Shown here: piece after piece, positions 8,687 to 16,284 of the stretch | Layout of the letters: every line of letters starts with the position of its first letter | Numbering within the stretch: position 1 is the stretch's first letter | Origin: CAZVGZ01 sp964627605 | GTDB taxonomy: Bacteria; Latescibacterota; MWCZ01; CAZVGZ01 | Direction of reading: 5' to 3' | Assembly (NCBI GenBank): GCA_964627605.1 | Contig: CAZVGZ010000047.1 | Coordinates: 1 to 19,902 of the forward strand | DNA: 19,902 nt | Program-made: the position numbers and the translations under genes | Notes under the pieces: model-generated | What the model saw: the letters and a program-made list of their open reading frames with translations, nothing else | Told to the model about the DNA's origin: nothing | Database searches by the model: none

Positions 8687-9108
8687 ACTGGAAGATTTTC
8701 AGTGAGTATCCTGGTGATGTTTGGGGGCAGTGGCACAGGTTTCGCTGTACCGTGATCAACCGCGACGTGAGTGGTTTTGGCAGATGCGGCACCTGTGCCA
8801 TCTGGCAGAACAAAACTGTAACCGAGGGTGAATGACGTTTTTCCAATCCTCAGGATTTCTAGCTCGATTGTCACCTCATCACCAAGTCTCATCGGTGCGC
8901 GAAACTCCGCTTCAGCGTTGATTACGAGGAACATTACCGTCCCCTCGTTGATGACCGCATCCAGGCTCAACCCACCGCTGTGTAGGAACGACTCGTAGCA
9001 AGCGTGAGCCAGAACAAAAACCTCGGCAAAGTACAACACTCCAGCGGCGTCTGTGTTGGTCATGCGCACCGTCTCTGAGTGTGAGTATACCGACCTAACG
9101 CGTTGCAT
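8687..9108 (-). CDS. Hotdog-fold acyl-CoA thioesterase, probable DHNA-CoA hydrolase (3' end in gap)
   Basis: About 140 residues are readable, which is nearly the whole length of a single-hotdog thioesterase. The N-terminal segment VRMTNTDAAGVLYFAEVF has the catalytic aspartate (Asp20) and the active-site helix start of the 4-hydroxybenzoyl-CoA / cyanobacterial DHNA-CoA thioesterase family. It is followed by FRAPMRLGDEV and the conserved later strands. By family and by its place opposite menE, it most likely removes CoA from DHNA-CoA between MenB and MenA. Other small acyl-CoAs cannot be excluded. Its ATG lies inside the end of the upstream glycosylase-like gene (14-nt overlap), so the two share a transcript. 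Confidence 0.85.
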
Positions 9109-9727
9109 AGAAATAACGCTCCATCCTGTCTCTTATTGCGTCTGTGCAACTGTCGGTGCCATCATAGAAAGGATGAGGCAACCGCTCGCTCGATATACCC
9201 AATGCGGTCAACACCGCGTGCGCCACCGCCCCGAGCCCAACTATCAGATCGAAATCTCTTTCCGTGACAAACGTTGATAGCAGTGCGGTACCTGCGGCGA
9301 TCTCTTCGTCAGTCGGTTTGCGGTTGGAGTCTGGCGTCTGTCCTGCTGGATGCCAAGGGACGACAGACCACAACAAAACCTGCTCGTGCCAATCTCCAAG
9401 CCCAGCATGGACAGCGCGTGACGACGGTTCGCTCGCCAAATGGGTGTAATCATATCCACTGCCCAAGCGCCCATCTGCGATCATCTGCGTGTCTGTGAGA
9501 GGTATGCCCGACCATCTGGCACCGAGTTGTCCTGGAGCTTGGCTGACTAACAACACTCGACAGTCCGATCTCTGCTTCAGATACCAATCAATGTTAGCTG
9601 TGCGCAGCCCAGCGCCATTGAGAGGCCCGTCTTGCTCGAATGTCGTGGTATATTGGTTGACTAGGGTAATGGGGGCATGGGCGATCATTTTCATAAGTGC
9701 TGAAGTGACGCTGCTGCTGGCGCTCAT
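9095..9727 (-). CDS. Uracil-DNA glycosylase superfamily protein with altered motifs
   Basis: About 210 residues from the preferred ATG at 9727, which has AAGG 5 nt upstream; an ATG at 9769 gives 224. The fold signature is a first motif SQAPGQLGARWSGIPLTD, a middle motif LLWSVVPWHPAG with SNRKPT after it, then LIVGLGAVAHAVL and a late LPHPFYDG. These match, in order, the GEAPG, WNAFPWHP...SNRAPT, GxxA and HP elements I know from actinobacterial-type uracil-DNA glycosylase-like proteins. Two residues usually acidic or amide are changed: E to Q in the first motif and N to S in the middle one. Base-excision activity is therefore likely from family but not assured. It overlaps the thioesterase and is divergent from the oxidoreductase operon. 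Confidence 0.75.
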   Translation of the reverse strand: MSASSSVTSALMKMIAHAPITLVNQYTTTFEQDGPLNGAGLRTANIDWYLKQRSDCRVLLVSQAPGQLGARWSGIPLTDTQMIADGRLGSGYDYTHLASEPSSRAVHAGLGDWHEQVLLWSVVPWHPAGQTPDSNRKPTDEEIAAGTALLSTFVTERDFDLIVGLGAVAHAVLTALGISSERLPHPFYDGTDSCTDAIRDRMERYFYATR

Positions 9728-9773
9728 TGGGGCCTTGGTAGGGTCTGTGGACATCGCGTTGTTAGGCATGGGG

Positions 9774-9803
9774 TCGACAAAGATTACGACCAGAAAAGAT
9801 AAT
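9774..9803 (+). promoter_or_regulatory. Candidate sigma-70 promoter of the oxidoreductase operon
   Basis: TCGACA (9774-9779) and GATAAT (9798-9803), each one mismatch from consensus, are separated by 18 nt. Initiation near 9810 would leave a short leader with the GGGGCGG ribosome-binding site at 9817-9823 in front of the ATG at 9827. It lies in the space divergent from the glycosylase-like gene. Found by eye only. Confidence 0.45.
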
Positions 9804-9826
9804 CGCAGAAAAACTTGGGGCGGTCA

Positions 9827-10813
9827 ATGTTGATAGTAGGGATCATCGGCGCAGGAAATATGGGGCGAGCACACGCCAACGCATGTAAAACCTATGGTGC
9901 TGACATAGCGTGTGTTCACGACGTTCAGTTGAGTGCGGCAACAGACTTGGCTAAAGAGTGCGGAGCGAAGCCGTTCGATGGGCTTGAGGAGTTTTTCGCG
10001 ATACCGATGGATGCAGTTGTCATCGCCGCGCCACCGCCGGTGAGGATCGAACCAGTTTCCATGGCGTGCGAACGCGGCATTCATCTGATGATAGAGAAGC
10101 CGCCTGCACTCACAATGTCCGATGGGATCGAATGTTTGGCCCACATCGAGAAGTCCGACATTATGGCTGCGGTCGGGTTTCAACTGCGCTACGATGCGCT
10201 GTACGAAATGATGAAGGATAAACTCGCAGGGCAGGAAGTGCACCTTGTCAGAACCGTCTGCACAATCGACTACTACCTCAATTTCGGTATGTCACCCTGG
10301 TTTTTGCAAAGCGAGATAAGCGGTGGTCCGATAGCCGAACAGGCGATCCACCTGTTGGATTCGGTCCGCTACATGTTTGGCGACGTAAGGGCTGTGCAGG
10401 CACACGCTCTAGCCGCCAAAAATATGGCTTACGATAGAGACGAATTTGATGCAGAAAACTCGATCCAGATGACCTACGAGCTCGATAACGGCGTTTTCGG
10501 AACCCATCTTAACCATTGCGGCTGCGAAGGTTTCAGCTTCGACATGGAGATGATCGGCCCTCATTTGAGATTGGCGGCTAACTTGGCTACTGGGCGGGTG
10601 GTCGGCTTCATGAACGGCGAGCCGGTGGATGAATCATCCAAACCCGGCAGCTTGGGCCTGGACAAGACCGGTGCCTGGTTGAGAGCTATCGAGACCTCCA
10701 TCCCAGAACTCATCAGATCGCCGTTCTCAGATGCACTCCACACACTGGCGCTGGTTGAAGCTGCTGTCGACAGCAGAGGAACCGGGCGTTTTGTGCAGAT
10801 CAAACACTCCTAA
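9827..10813 (+). CDS. Gfo/Idh/MocA family NAD(P)-dependent oxidoreductase
   Basis: 328 residues from ATG 9827; a TTG at 9815 is less likely because GGGGCGG sits 4-10 nt before the ATG. The N-terminal Rossmann fold has VGIIGAGNMGRAH. EKPPALT contains the EKP motif (Glu90, Lys91) that closes the nucleotide site. The C-terminal substrate domain has GGPIAEQAIHLLD with the catalytic-type His175, where the more common form has Asp at the Glu171 position. Such enzymes oxidise or reduce sugar and polyol hydroxyls. It is first in a three-gene operon with two SDR proteins (19 nt to the next), which suggests a short carbohydrate-modifying pathway. The substrate cannot be named. Confidence 0.9.
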   Translation: MLIVGIIGAGNMGRAHANACKTYGADIACVHDVQLSAATDLAKECGAKPFDGLEEFFAIPMDAVVIAAPPPVRIEPVSMACERGIHLMIEKPPALTMSDGIECLAHIEKSDIMAAVGFQLRYDALYEMMKDKLAGQEVHLVRTVCTIDYYLNFGMSPWFLQSEISGGPIAEQAIHLLDSVRYMFGDVRAVQAHALAAKNMAYDRDEFDAENSIQMTYELDNGVFGTHLNHCGCEGFSFDMEMIGPHLRLAANLATGRVVGFMNGEPVDESSKPGSLGLDKTGAWLRAIETSIPELIRSPFSDALHTLALVEAAVDSRGTGRFVQIKHS

Positions 10814-10832
10814 CACGGTTGGACCAGCCTAG

Positions 10833-11603
10833 ATGAAAAAAAAAGTAATCATCGCCGGTGGCTCAGGCTATCTGGCTGCCTCCATTGTCCGGCGTCTTCA
10901 AAGCAGCTATGAATTGACATTGGCTGACGTTATCAATGCTCCCGAAGAGTTTTCTCACCTGCCTTCGGTTCGGATGGATATAACCGATCCAGAACAGGTG
11001 ATAGAAGCGCTCGACGGAAATGATGCCGTCGTCAACACGGTGGCACTGGTTCGCGAGCGATTCGACAAACCGGCGGCTCTGTTTTCGGATGTGATGGTGA
11101 AAGGAATGTGGCATATCGCAGACGGTTGCGTCAAAAGCGGCGTGAATCGGATAGTGAACATCTCTAGCATTATCGCGATGGGTTGGCCCTCTGATTTTGC
11201 CCAACCACACCGGGTGGGCGATCCTCCCAATTTTGGGGAGAGCGATCTCTACTACTGCATATCCAAACATCTGGGCGAACAGGTTGGCTATGCCTATCAT
11301 CAAGCCCACGGTCTAGAAGTGATCAACATCCGACCAGGTGTAATTGACGGCGACGGCCTCAATGCTGGCCCCGTGGTCCCAGAAGGACCTATAGAGAACC
11401 CTTGGTTTGTCTACGTGGACCCCAGAGACATCGCTCAAGCGGTCGAGTTGTCGCTTGAGGCCGACCAGGTGAAGTGGGGAACCTTTAACATAGTCGCCGG
11501 TCGTTGCGACAGCCTGTTTGATTGGACAGAGGCGCGCGATCAGTTGGGCTATCAGCCTGAATACAACTGGCCAGAGATTCCAGAGAAAGGCGGGAGCTTG
11601 TGA
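10833..11603 (+). CDS. NAD-dependent epimerase/dehydratase family protein (extended SDR)
   Basis: 256 residues. The N-terminal dinucleotide site is AGGSGYLA, the acidic residue after beta-2 is Asp32, and DITDPE follows beta-3. The active site is Ser111/Ser112 in NISSI with Tyr141 and Lys145 (YCISK), so the catalytic triad is intact. NIRPGVIDG follows, as in sugar-nucleotide epimerases and lactone- or aldonate-forming dehydrogenases. The short C-terminal domain suggests a small substrate rather than a nucleotide sugar. The 3' end overlaps the next gene by 4 nt (GTGA), so it is co-translated with it. Confidence 0.88.
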   Translation: MKKKVIIAGGSGYLAASIVRRLQSSYELTLADVINAPEEFSHLPSVRMDITDPEQVIEALDGNDAVVNTVALVRERFDKPAALFSDVMVKGMWHIADGCVKSGVNRIVNISSIIAMGWPSDFAQPHRVGDPPNFGESDLYYCISKHLGEQVGYAYHQAHGLEVINIRPGVIDGDGLNAGPVVPEGPIENPWFVYVDPRDIAQAVELSLEADQVKWGTFNIVAGRCDSLFDWTEARDQLGYQPEYNWPEIPEKGGSL

Positions 11604-12289
11604 CAGCTGACGGGAAGACCGTACTGGTGACAGGAGCGAGTCGCGGCCTTGGTCGTTCAGTTGCTATTGCACTGCTCAAAGAGGGTGCCAATGTGGTGGG
11701 TACGGGACGTGATGCCACGGCGATGCGAGATACCGAGGAGATTGCTGAGCAGGTTGGAGGAAAGTTCACCATCATCACGATCGATGTTCGTGATGAAGAG
11801 GCTGTGGTTTCGCTCATCGCAGACCTACCGAAACTGGACGTTCTGATAAACAACGCCGGCATCGCCCGTGCTCGTCCGACTTTGGAGACGACTACCGCCG
11901 AACTGAGAGAGGTCATTGACGTCAACGTAATCGGCGCTTTTGTTGTTATGCGCGAGGCTGCGCGAAAGATGCGCGGTGGTGGTGGCGGTCGGATCATCAA
12001 CATCGCTTCTGACGCCGCAATCAAGGGCCTTGCTGGAATGGCGCCCTACGTCGCGAGCAAACACGCTCTGTTGGGAATGGGTCGGTCGGTCGGGTTGGAG
12101 CTCGGAGACCAGAACATCGGCGTCACTACTTTCTGTCCAGGTCCAATCGACACGGAGATTATGGGCCCTGGTTCGCTTTCTGGGGGTATGGACCCCGATC
12201 TACTGGCTGCGACGGTAGTCCATCTCGCATCGACGCCACCATCCATAGATATTCAGGAGCTACTGCTCGAGCCGATCCCCGCCGGTTAG
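11600..12289 (+). CDS. Classical short-chain dehydrogenase/reductase
   Basis: 229 residues from a GTG that overlaps the preceding stop, with GGGAG 4 nt upstream. It has the full classical SDR set: TGASRGLG (11-18), Asp62 after beta-3, NNAG (84-87), Asn109 in DVNV, Ser137, and Tyr150/Lys154 (YVASK), followed by CPGPIDTEI. The glycine run at 126-130 (RGGGGG) precedes strand 5. It is probably a cytoplasmic NAD(P)H-linked oxidation or reduction of the same unknown compound handled by the two upstream enzymes. Confidence 0.9.
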   Translation: MTADGKTVLVTGASRGLGRSVAIALLKEGANVVGTGRDATAMRDTEEIAEQVGGKFTIITIDVRDEEAVVSLIADLPKLDVLINNAGIARARPTLETTTAELREVIDVNVIGAFVVMREAARKMRGGGGGRIINIASDAAIKGLAGMAPYVASKHALLGMGRSVGLELGDQNIGVTTFCPGPIDTEIMGPGSLSGGMDPDLLAATVVHLASTPPSIDIQELLLEPIPAG

Positions 12290-12299
12290 AAGTACCTAG

Positions 12300-12422
12300 A
12301 TGGCGACACAACGAGCAAAATGTCACATCTGCCATCCTCGTGGCGGCCAACATGGAACCAACTGCTCGGATTATCTGTTAGGCGGTACTCGAAACTATGC
12401 TCCACGACCTACCAGTATGTAA
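12300..12422 (+). CDS. Possible small Cys/His-rich protein (40 aa)
   Basis: An ATG 10 nt after the SDR stop opens a 40-codon frame ending in TAA. The N-terminal half contains KCHICHP, then HGTNC: cysteines at 8, 11 and 22 and histidines at 9, 12 and 18. This arrangement could hold a zinc ion or form disulfides. The C-terminal half is polar and rich in Arg and Pro. The ribosome-binding site is weak (AGAAG about 7 nt upstream). I do not recognise a family. Chance could give a frame of this length, so the case rests on the cysteine spacing and the operon-like distance. Confidence 0.3.
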   Translation: MATQRAKCHICHPRGGQHGTNCSDYLLGGTRNYAPRPTSM

Positions 12423-12517
12423 GAGTTGCGGCTATTTTTTAAATTGTTCGGCAACGTAGATGCAGCGGCAAACGAGCCTTTAGCAACCAGTTTCTCTCAT
12501 ATTCAGGCCAAAAACAT
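12423..12517. other. Intergenic leader of the RND gene
   Basis: About 95 nt with a six-T run (12435-12440) not preceded by a convincing hairpin, so no terminator is called. There is no clear -35/-10 pair and no strong ribosome-binding site before the ATG at 12518. Confidence 0.4.
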
Positions 12518-15500
12518 ATGAGTCTTCCGTCCTGGTCGCTCAGACATCCCGTCAGCACTGTGATGGCCATGGTAAGCGTCATCCTGTTCGGCGCTATCTC
12601 CATCAACCTAATCCCGGTCGAGTTCTTTCCTGACACCGACTCCCCTCACATGCGTGTCTCCATCATCTATCGTTCGTCCGCCCCGGATGAGGTCCGAAGG
12701 CGGATAACGCTGCCGGTTGAGGAGGTCTTGAGCACACTTCCTCGACTGACCCAGATCAGCTCCACGTCATCGGCTAATAGCGCCAATTTCAGCATGACGT
12801 TCGAGCTCAAGACCGACATGGATATGATGGGAATGGAGGTGAGGGATCGCTTAGACCATGTGCACCACCGCCTACCTGAGGGCGTCGACCGCGTGCGAAT
12901 ACATCGGTGGCGCTCCAGCGAGAGACCGGTAATTGAGGCGTTCCTGGCGTTTGAAGGCCCTCGGCAGACGCTGATGATGCTCGCAGAAGACGTAGTGCAG
13001 CCACGACTGCTGAGATTGAGAGGGGTGGCAGACGTCGATGTGCGAGGTGTCAAACGTAAACAGTTTCTCGTTGCGCTAGATCGGGAACGACTCGCGAGCC
13101 GCAATATCGACGTGAGGGAAGTGACGTCCGCGATCAGGCAAAACAACCACACCTCGTCAGGCGGGGTGATGCGAGCTGCCGGACAGTCTTCGGTGGTGCG
13201 TGTCGTCGGTGAGCTTGATGGACCGAAAGCCTTGGGCGATCTCACGGTGGGCTCCCGTGGTGTGAAGCTGTCGGACTTAGGCGAGATATCATTCGAAGAG
13301 CCGCCTATCGACCGTGTGGACGAGATGGACGGAATTCCGGCGTTGACCGTCCAAATCCAGAAAGCCTCAAACGCGAACCTGGTGGCGGTCGCCAGAAGAT
13401 CGCGCGAAACGCTAAAAAAACTTGCAGATGAGATTGATGGATTGACGTTTCACGTATACCGCGACCGCTCCGAATCAATCCTTCAACGCGTCGGCTCGTT
13501 AAGACAAGCCGCGATAATCGGCGGATCGTTGGCGGTGCTATTCATCTTTCTGTTTTTGAGACATCTCCCTAGCACCTTGGTCGTGGGGCTCACCATCCCG
13601 CTGTCAGCCGTGGCGACATTCGGCGGAATGTATCTCCTTAGGCGAACGACAGATGTCGCGGTCACCATAAACATCATTTCGCTCATGGGCCTTCTGATTG
13701 CCGTGGGGATGCTCGTTGATCCGGCGGTGGTAGTGTTGGAGAACATTTTTCGCAAGAGACACGACGAAGGGATTTCGCCAGGCGAAGCGGCAAGATTGGG
13801 CGCAGGTGACGTCAGTGTTGCGCTAAGCGCAGCCACTCTGACTTCACTGTGCGTGTTCCTCCCGATGATATTCATGCCGACCACCCGCATGGGCATGTTC
13901 ATGCGGGATTTCGCCGTTGTTATCTGTAGCGCTTTGGTAAGTGCACTGTTGGTGTCGTTGACCCTGGTGCCTTTGTTGTCAAAATGGGTGATGACGAAGC
14001 CGCCTGCTCGTAAGTCGCGGATGGTGGTCGCCCTGGAAAAAGGGTACGTGCGCTTGGCCGGCCTAACGATAAGAAGCAGATGGCATGCGGCTGGCGCGGT
14101 GGGAGTTGCGATCGCGCTGTTGGTCGGCAGCGTAACGTTGATGCAGCAGATCGAAAAAGGACGAACCCGGTACATACGCCCACGTCAGGCTGAAGTACGA
14201 ATGGAGTTCGACAACGCGTTTACCCTGGCTGACGTGAACTCTATCAGCCACCGTATCTATGACCTGCTTGATGCTCGGCGCGACAGTCTGGAGATAGAGA
14301 CGCTGGTCATTCGAGCCGACCGGCGCAGCGCGAACATCACCGCCTACCTGAGGGACGACGGTCTAGAGCGGTTAGCAACCGATCAGGTCAAAGCCCGAAT
14401 CGACGCGCTGATGCCAACGGTCCCTGGTGCAACAATGCGAATGAGGAATTCCAGAGGGATGGGAGGAGGTACTTCAGGCGTTAACATCGAACTGCGAGGT
14501 CGAGACCTCAAAGTATTGTCGATGCTCGCGCAGATCGTTCAAGAGCGGGTGGAGACGCTCTCTGAAGTAAGCAAAGTGGACAACAGCCTTGAGAATGGCA
14601 CTGAAGAGATGGTGGTTCGCCGACGCCCTGAACAGGGTGGGGACGGCGAAGATATCTCTCCGAACACGGTGTCGTCAGCGCTTTCAGCAGCCTTGAGCGA
14701 ACATGCTATTACCTACATGACGTTGGACGAGCGCGAAATCGACATCTCACTCAGAGTTGGTGCTGGTGCCCGTTCTCTCACGACACACTCTGTCAGAAGC
14801 CTTCCATTGGCTGCCGAAGAGGGAGCGCCGGTACCTCTAGAATCGTTGGTGTCGTTCGGTTATCAGGAGGGGCCGCGGCCCATCCGCAGGGAGGACCGGC
14901 TCTCAACGGTGGTGGTAAGCGTCGAGGGTGCTATCGGGATCACCGAACCTAGCCTCACCAGCGCGGTCGAAACGGTCATGGAGCGAGTCCAACTCCCGCC
15001 GGGCTACTCGTGGCGTCACGCCGTCGAACACCGGCGATGGCGCAGGTCGCGGCAGTTGGAGATTGAATCGCTGGGTCTGGCGATCATCCTCGTCTATATG
15101 GTAATGGCCGCCCTGTTTGAATCTTTTGTATATCCATTAGCAATTCTATTCTCCATCCCGTTCGCGCTCACCGGCGCAGCTATCACACTGTACCTAACCA
15201 AGCAGCCTCAAGACCCGATGATAATGCTCGGGCTCATCATGCTCGCTGGCATTGTGGTCAACAATGCGATAATCCTTGTCGACCACATAAATCACTTGCG
15301 CAAGAACGGGTTGGCACGCAATGAGGCGATATTGGAGGGTGGCAGGCACAGGCTGCGGCCGATACTTATGACGGCACTGACAACCGTATTCGGCCTTCTG
15401 CCCATGGCCTCGTCGCTCCTGTGGGCGACGATTATGCGCTGGGGGGATTGGCTAACAGGATTGTGGGGTGGGAGCGTCCCTGGTGGGTTGCGCTACCTGA

Positions 15501-15706
15501 TACCACCAGTAGAGGGAGGCGCAGCTTTTTGGGCTCCAATGGGGTTGGTGCTGATGGGTGGTTTGGCCGCTTCGACAGTTCTTACACTGGTCCTCATCCC
15601 AGCGATCTACATGGTGCTCGACGACGTAACCGCCTTCGCGTCGCGAGTCTCAAAGGCGATGCGCAAGAGTGCGCCGAGCACTCAGCGCGTCGACGCACAC
15701 ACCTGA
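12518..15706 (+). CDS. RND-family efflux permease (AcrB/HAE1-like)
   Basis: 1062 residues, full length for a proton-driven RND pump subunit of the cytoplasmic membrane. It begins SLRHPVSTVM with the first helix at about 12-32. A large periplasmic/extracytoplasmic domain follows to about 330, then helices at about 332-348, 353-372, 384-406, 430-455, 460-490 and 530-548. A second large loop and the second helix bundle (about 855-1040) follow, with VVNNAIILVDHIN and RPILMTALTTVFGLLP. The helix-4 proton-relay site reads GMLVDPAVVVLENI: Asp401 is kept, and the second position (Asp408 in AcrB) is Pro. A long loop lies before the last helix (about 970-1010). No adaptor or outer-membrane partner lies within the window. 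The substrate (drug, lipid, surfactant) cannot be read. Confidence 0.93.
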   Translation: MSLPSWSLRHPVSTVMAMVSVILFGAISINLIPVEFFPDTDSPHMRVSIIYRSSAPDEVRRRITLPVEEVLSTLPRLTQISSTSSANSANFSMTFELKTDMDMMGMEVRDRLDHVHHRLPEGVDRVRIHRWRSSERPVIEAFLAFEGPRQTLMMLAEDVVQPRLLRLRGVADVDVRGVKRKQFLVALDRERLASRNIDVREVTSAIRQNNHTSSGGVMRAAGQSSVVRVVGELDGPKALGDLTVGSRGVKLSDLGEISFEEPPIDRVDEMDGIPALTVQIQKASNANLVAVARRSRETLKKLADEIDGLTFHVYRDRSESILQRVGSLRQAAIIGGSLAVLFIFLFLRHLPSTLVVGLTIPLSAVATFGGMYLLRRTTDVAVTINIISLMGLLIAVGMLVDPAVVVLENIFRKRHDEGISPGEAARLGAGDVSVALSAATLTSLCVFLPMIFMPTTRMGMFMRDFAVVICSALVSALLVSLTLVPLLSKWVMTKPPARKSRMVVALEKGYVRLAGLTIRSRWHAAGAVGVAIALLVGSVTLMQQIEKGRTRYIRPRQAEVRMEFDNAFTLADVNSISHRIYDLLDARRDSLEIETLVIRADRRSANITAYLRDDGLERLATDQVKARIDALMPTVPGATMRMRNSRGMGGGTSGVNIELRGRDLKVLSMLAQIVQERVETLSEVSKVDNSLENGTEEMVVRRRPEQGGDGEDISPNTVSSALSAALSEHAITYMTLDEREIDISLRVGAGARSLTTHSVRSLPLAAEEGAPVPLESLVSFGYQEGPRPIRREDRLSTVVVSVEGAIGITEPSLTSAVETVMERVQLPPGYSWRHAVEHRRWRRSRQLEIESLGLAIILVYMVMAALFESFVYPLAILFSIPFALTGAAITLYLTKQPQDPMIMLGLIMLAGIVVNNAIILVDHINHLRKNGLARNEAILEGGRHRLRPILMTALTTVFGLLPMASSLLWATIMRWGDWLTGLWGGSVPGGLRYLIPPVEGGAAFWAPMGLVLMGGLAASTVLTLVLIPAIYMVLDDVTAFASRVSKAMRKSAPSTQRVDAHT

Positions 15707-15827
15707 TAGACCACACACGCGCACTGGCAATAGGAACACACGGTCTCCGTCAGCGCGCTCAAGAAAAGCCTGATGGCCCGCACGACGATCTGCCTCCAGC
15801 AACCGTGGCAGCAAATCCAGACAGAAT
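15707..15827. other. Spacer between the RND gene and the zinc-ribbon remnant
   Basis: About 120 nt between convergent genes. Longer open frames cross it on both strands but show no recognisable protein. I see no T-tailed hairpin. Confidence 0.4.
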
Positions 15828-15948
15828 TCACGATGGACGCTCGGAACCGCAGACAGGGCATATAAGGTCGTCACCGTTCGCACCGAGCGGCTGACGCTCC
15901 TCAAACTCGTTTTCGCACTCACGACAACTATATTCGTAAGAATGGCAC
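15828..15948 (-). pseudogene. FmdB-type zinc-ribbon protein, frameshifted after the third codon
   Basis: Reading leftward from GTG at 15948-15946, with GGAG 6 nt upstream, the gene begins M-P-F and then hits a one-base excess within TTCTTAC. Removing one T (complement of 15938 or 15939) gives MPFYEYSCRECENEFEER, exactly the start of the FmdB regulatory/zinc-ribbon family. The downstream frame continues with a second knuckle CPVCGSERPS and stops at 15828-15830. The two pairs CREC and CPVC would bind zinc. The repaired product is only about 39 residues; relatives usually continue after the second knuckle. It is either a decayed gene or a draft-assembly indel. It is convergent with the RND gene and lies downstream of sdhB. 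Confidence 0.75.
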
Positions 15949-16284
15949 GTCAATCTCCAGGCTATGAAATCAAGTAGTTCAACACATTCAGCTATCGACG
16001 ACAGCAATACCTGCAATACTCGGACCAGTGCCCCTTACAGCCTGTCGCGTCCCGTCCTCGACCAACTTCACCTGCGGTTGGATATGCGCACAATATGTTG
16101 CATGCAACACTACTCCGTTGCATCTGTTGTGGCTGATCACGGGGAAGTTTGAACCATCTGGCAGACCACGCCCTCAATCTGCTAGTTCACGGTGGGATAC
16201 CAGCCGATTCGCAGGAGTGCTAGCACCAATTCACTCAGCACACAGCGGGGCTCTGTCGTTCGACGGACCCGCCTCGCCTTGCGG
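15949..16284. other. Mostly empty stretch with a 14-bp palindrome
   Basis: About 335 nt without a supported gene on either strand; the frames present are short and of atypical composition. The one notable element is the palindrome TGTTGCATGCAACA at 16096-16109, with a second half-site GTTGCAT at 16117-16123, 20 nt from the first. No tRNA or T-tailed terminator for sdhB is visible. Confidence 0.5.
16096..16123. repeat. 14-bp perfect palindrome plus extra half-site
   Basis: TGTTGCATGCAACA (16096-16109) equals its own reverse complement. The heptamer GTTGCAT recurs at 16117-16123, exactly 20 nt after its copy in the palindrome, about two helical turns. This layout suits a dimeric DNA-binding protein, but no promoter or gene start is near, so the role is unknown. 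Confidence 0.5.

Noticed and set aside
8687..8705. Last residues of menE read through the N run to TGA 8703-8705
   Set aside because: These bases are the complement of the thioesterase C-terminus and the frame through the Ns is arbitrary.
12423..12445. Terminator at the six-T run after the small ORF
   Set aside because: No stable stem precedes the T run; GTTGC/GCAAC flank it with a long loop only.
13483..14175. 230-codon - strand frame opposite the RND permease
   Set aside because: It is antisense to the transmembrane core of a clear RND protein; composition reflects the complement of hydrophobic codons.
15421..15894. 157-codon + strand frame running past the RND stop
   Set aside because: Its first half is an out-of-frame reading of the RND C-terminus and the rest is featureless.
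16200..16284. tRNA gene suggested by a GTTCGAC string near 16258
   Set aside because: No matching acceptor stem or D and anticodon arms could be drawn around it.
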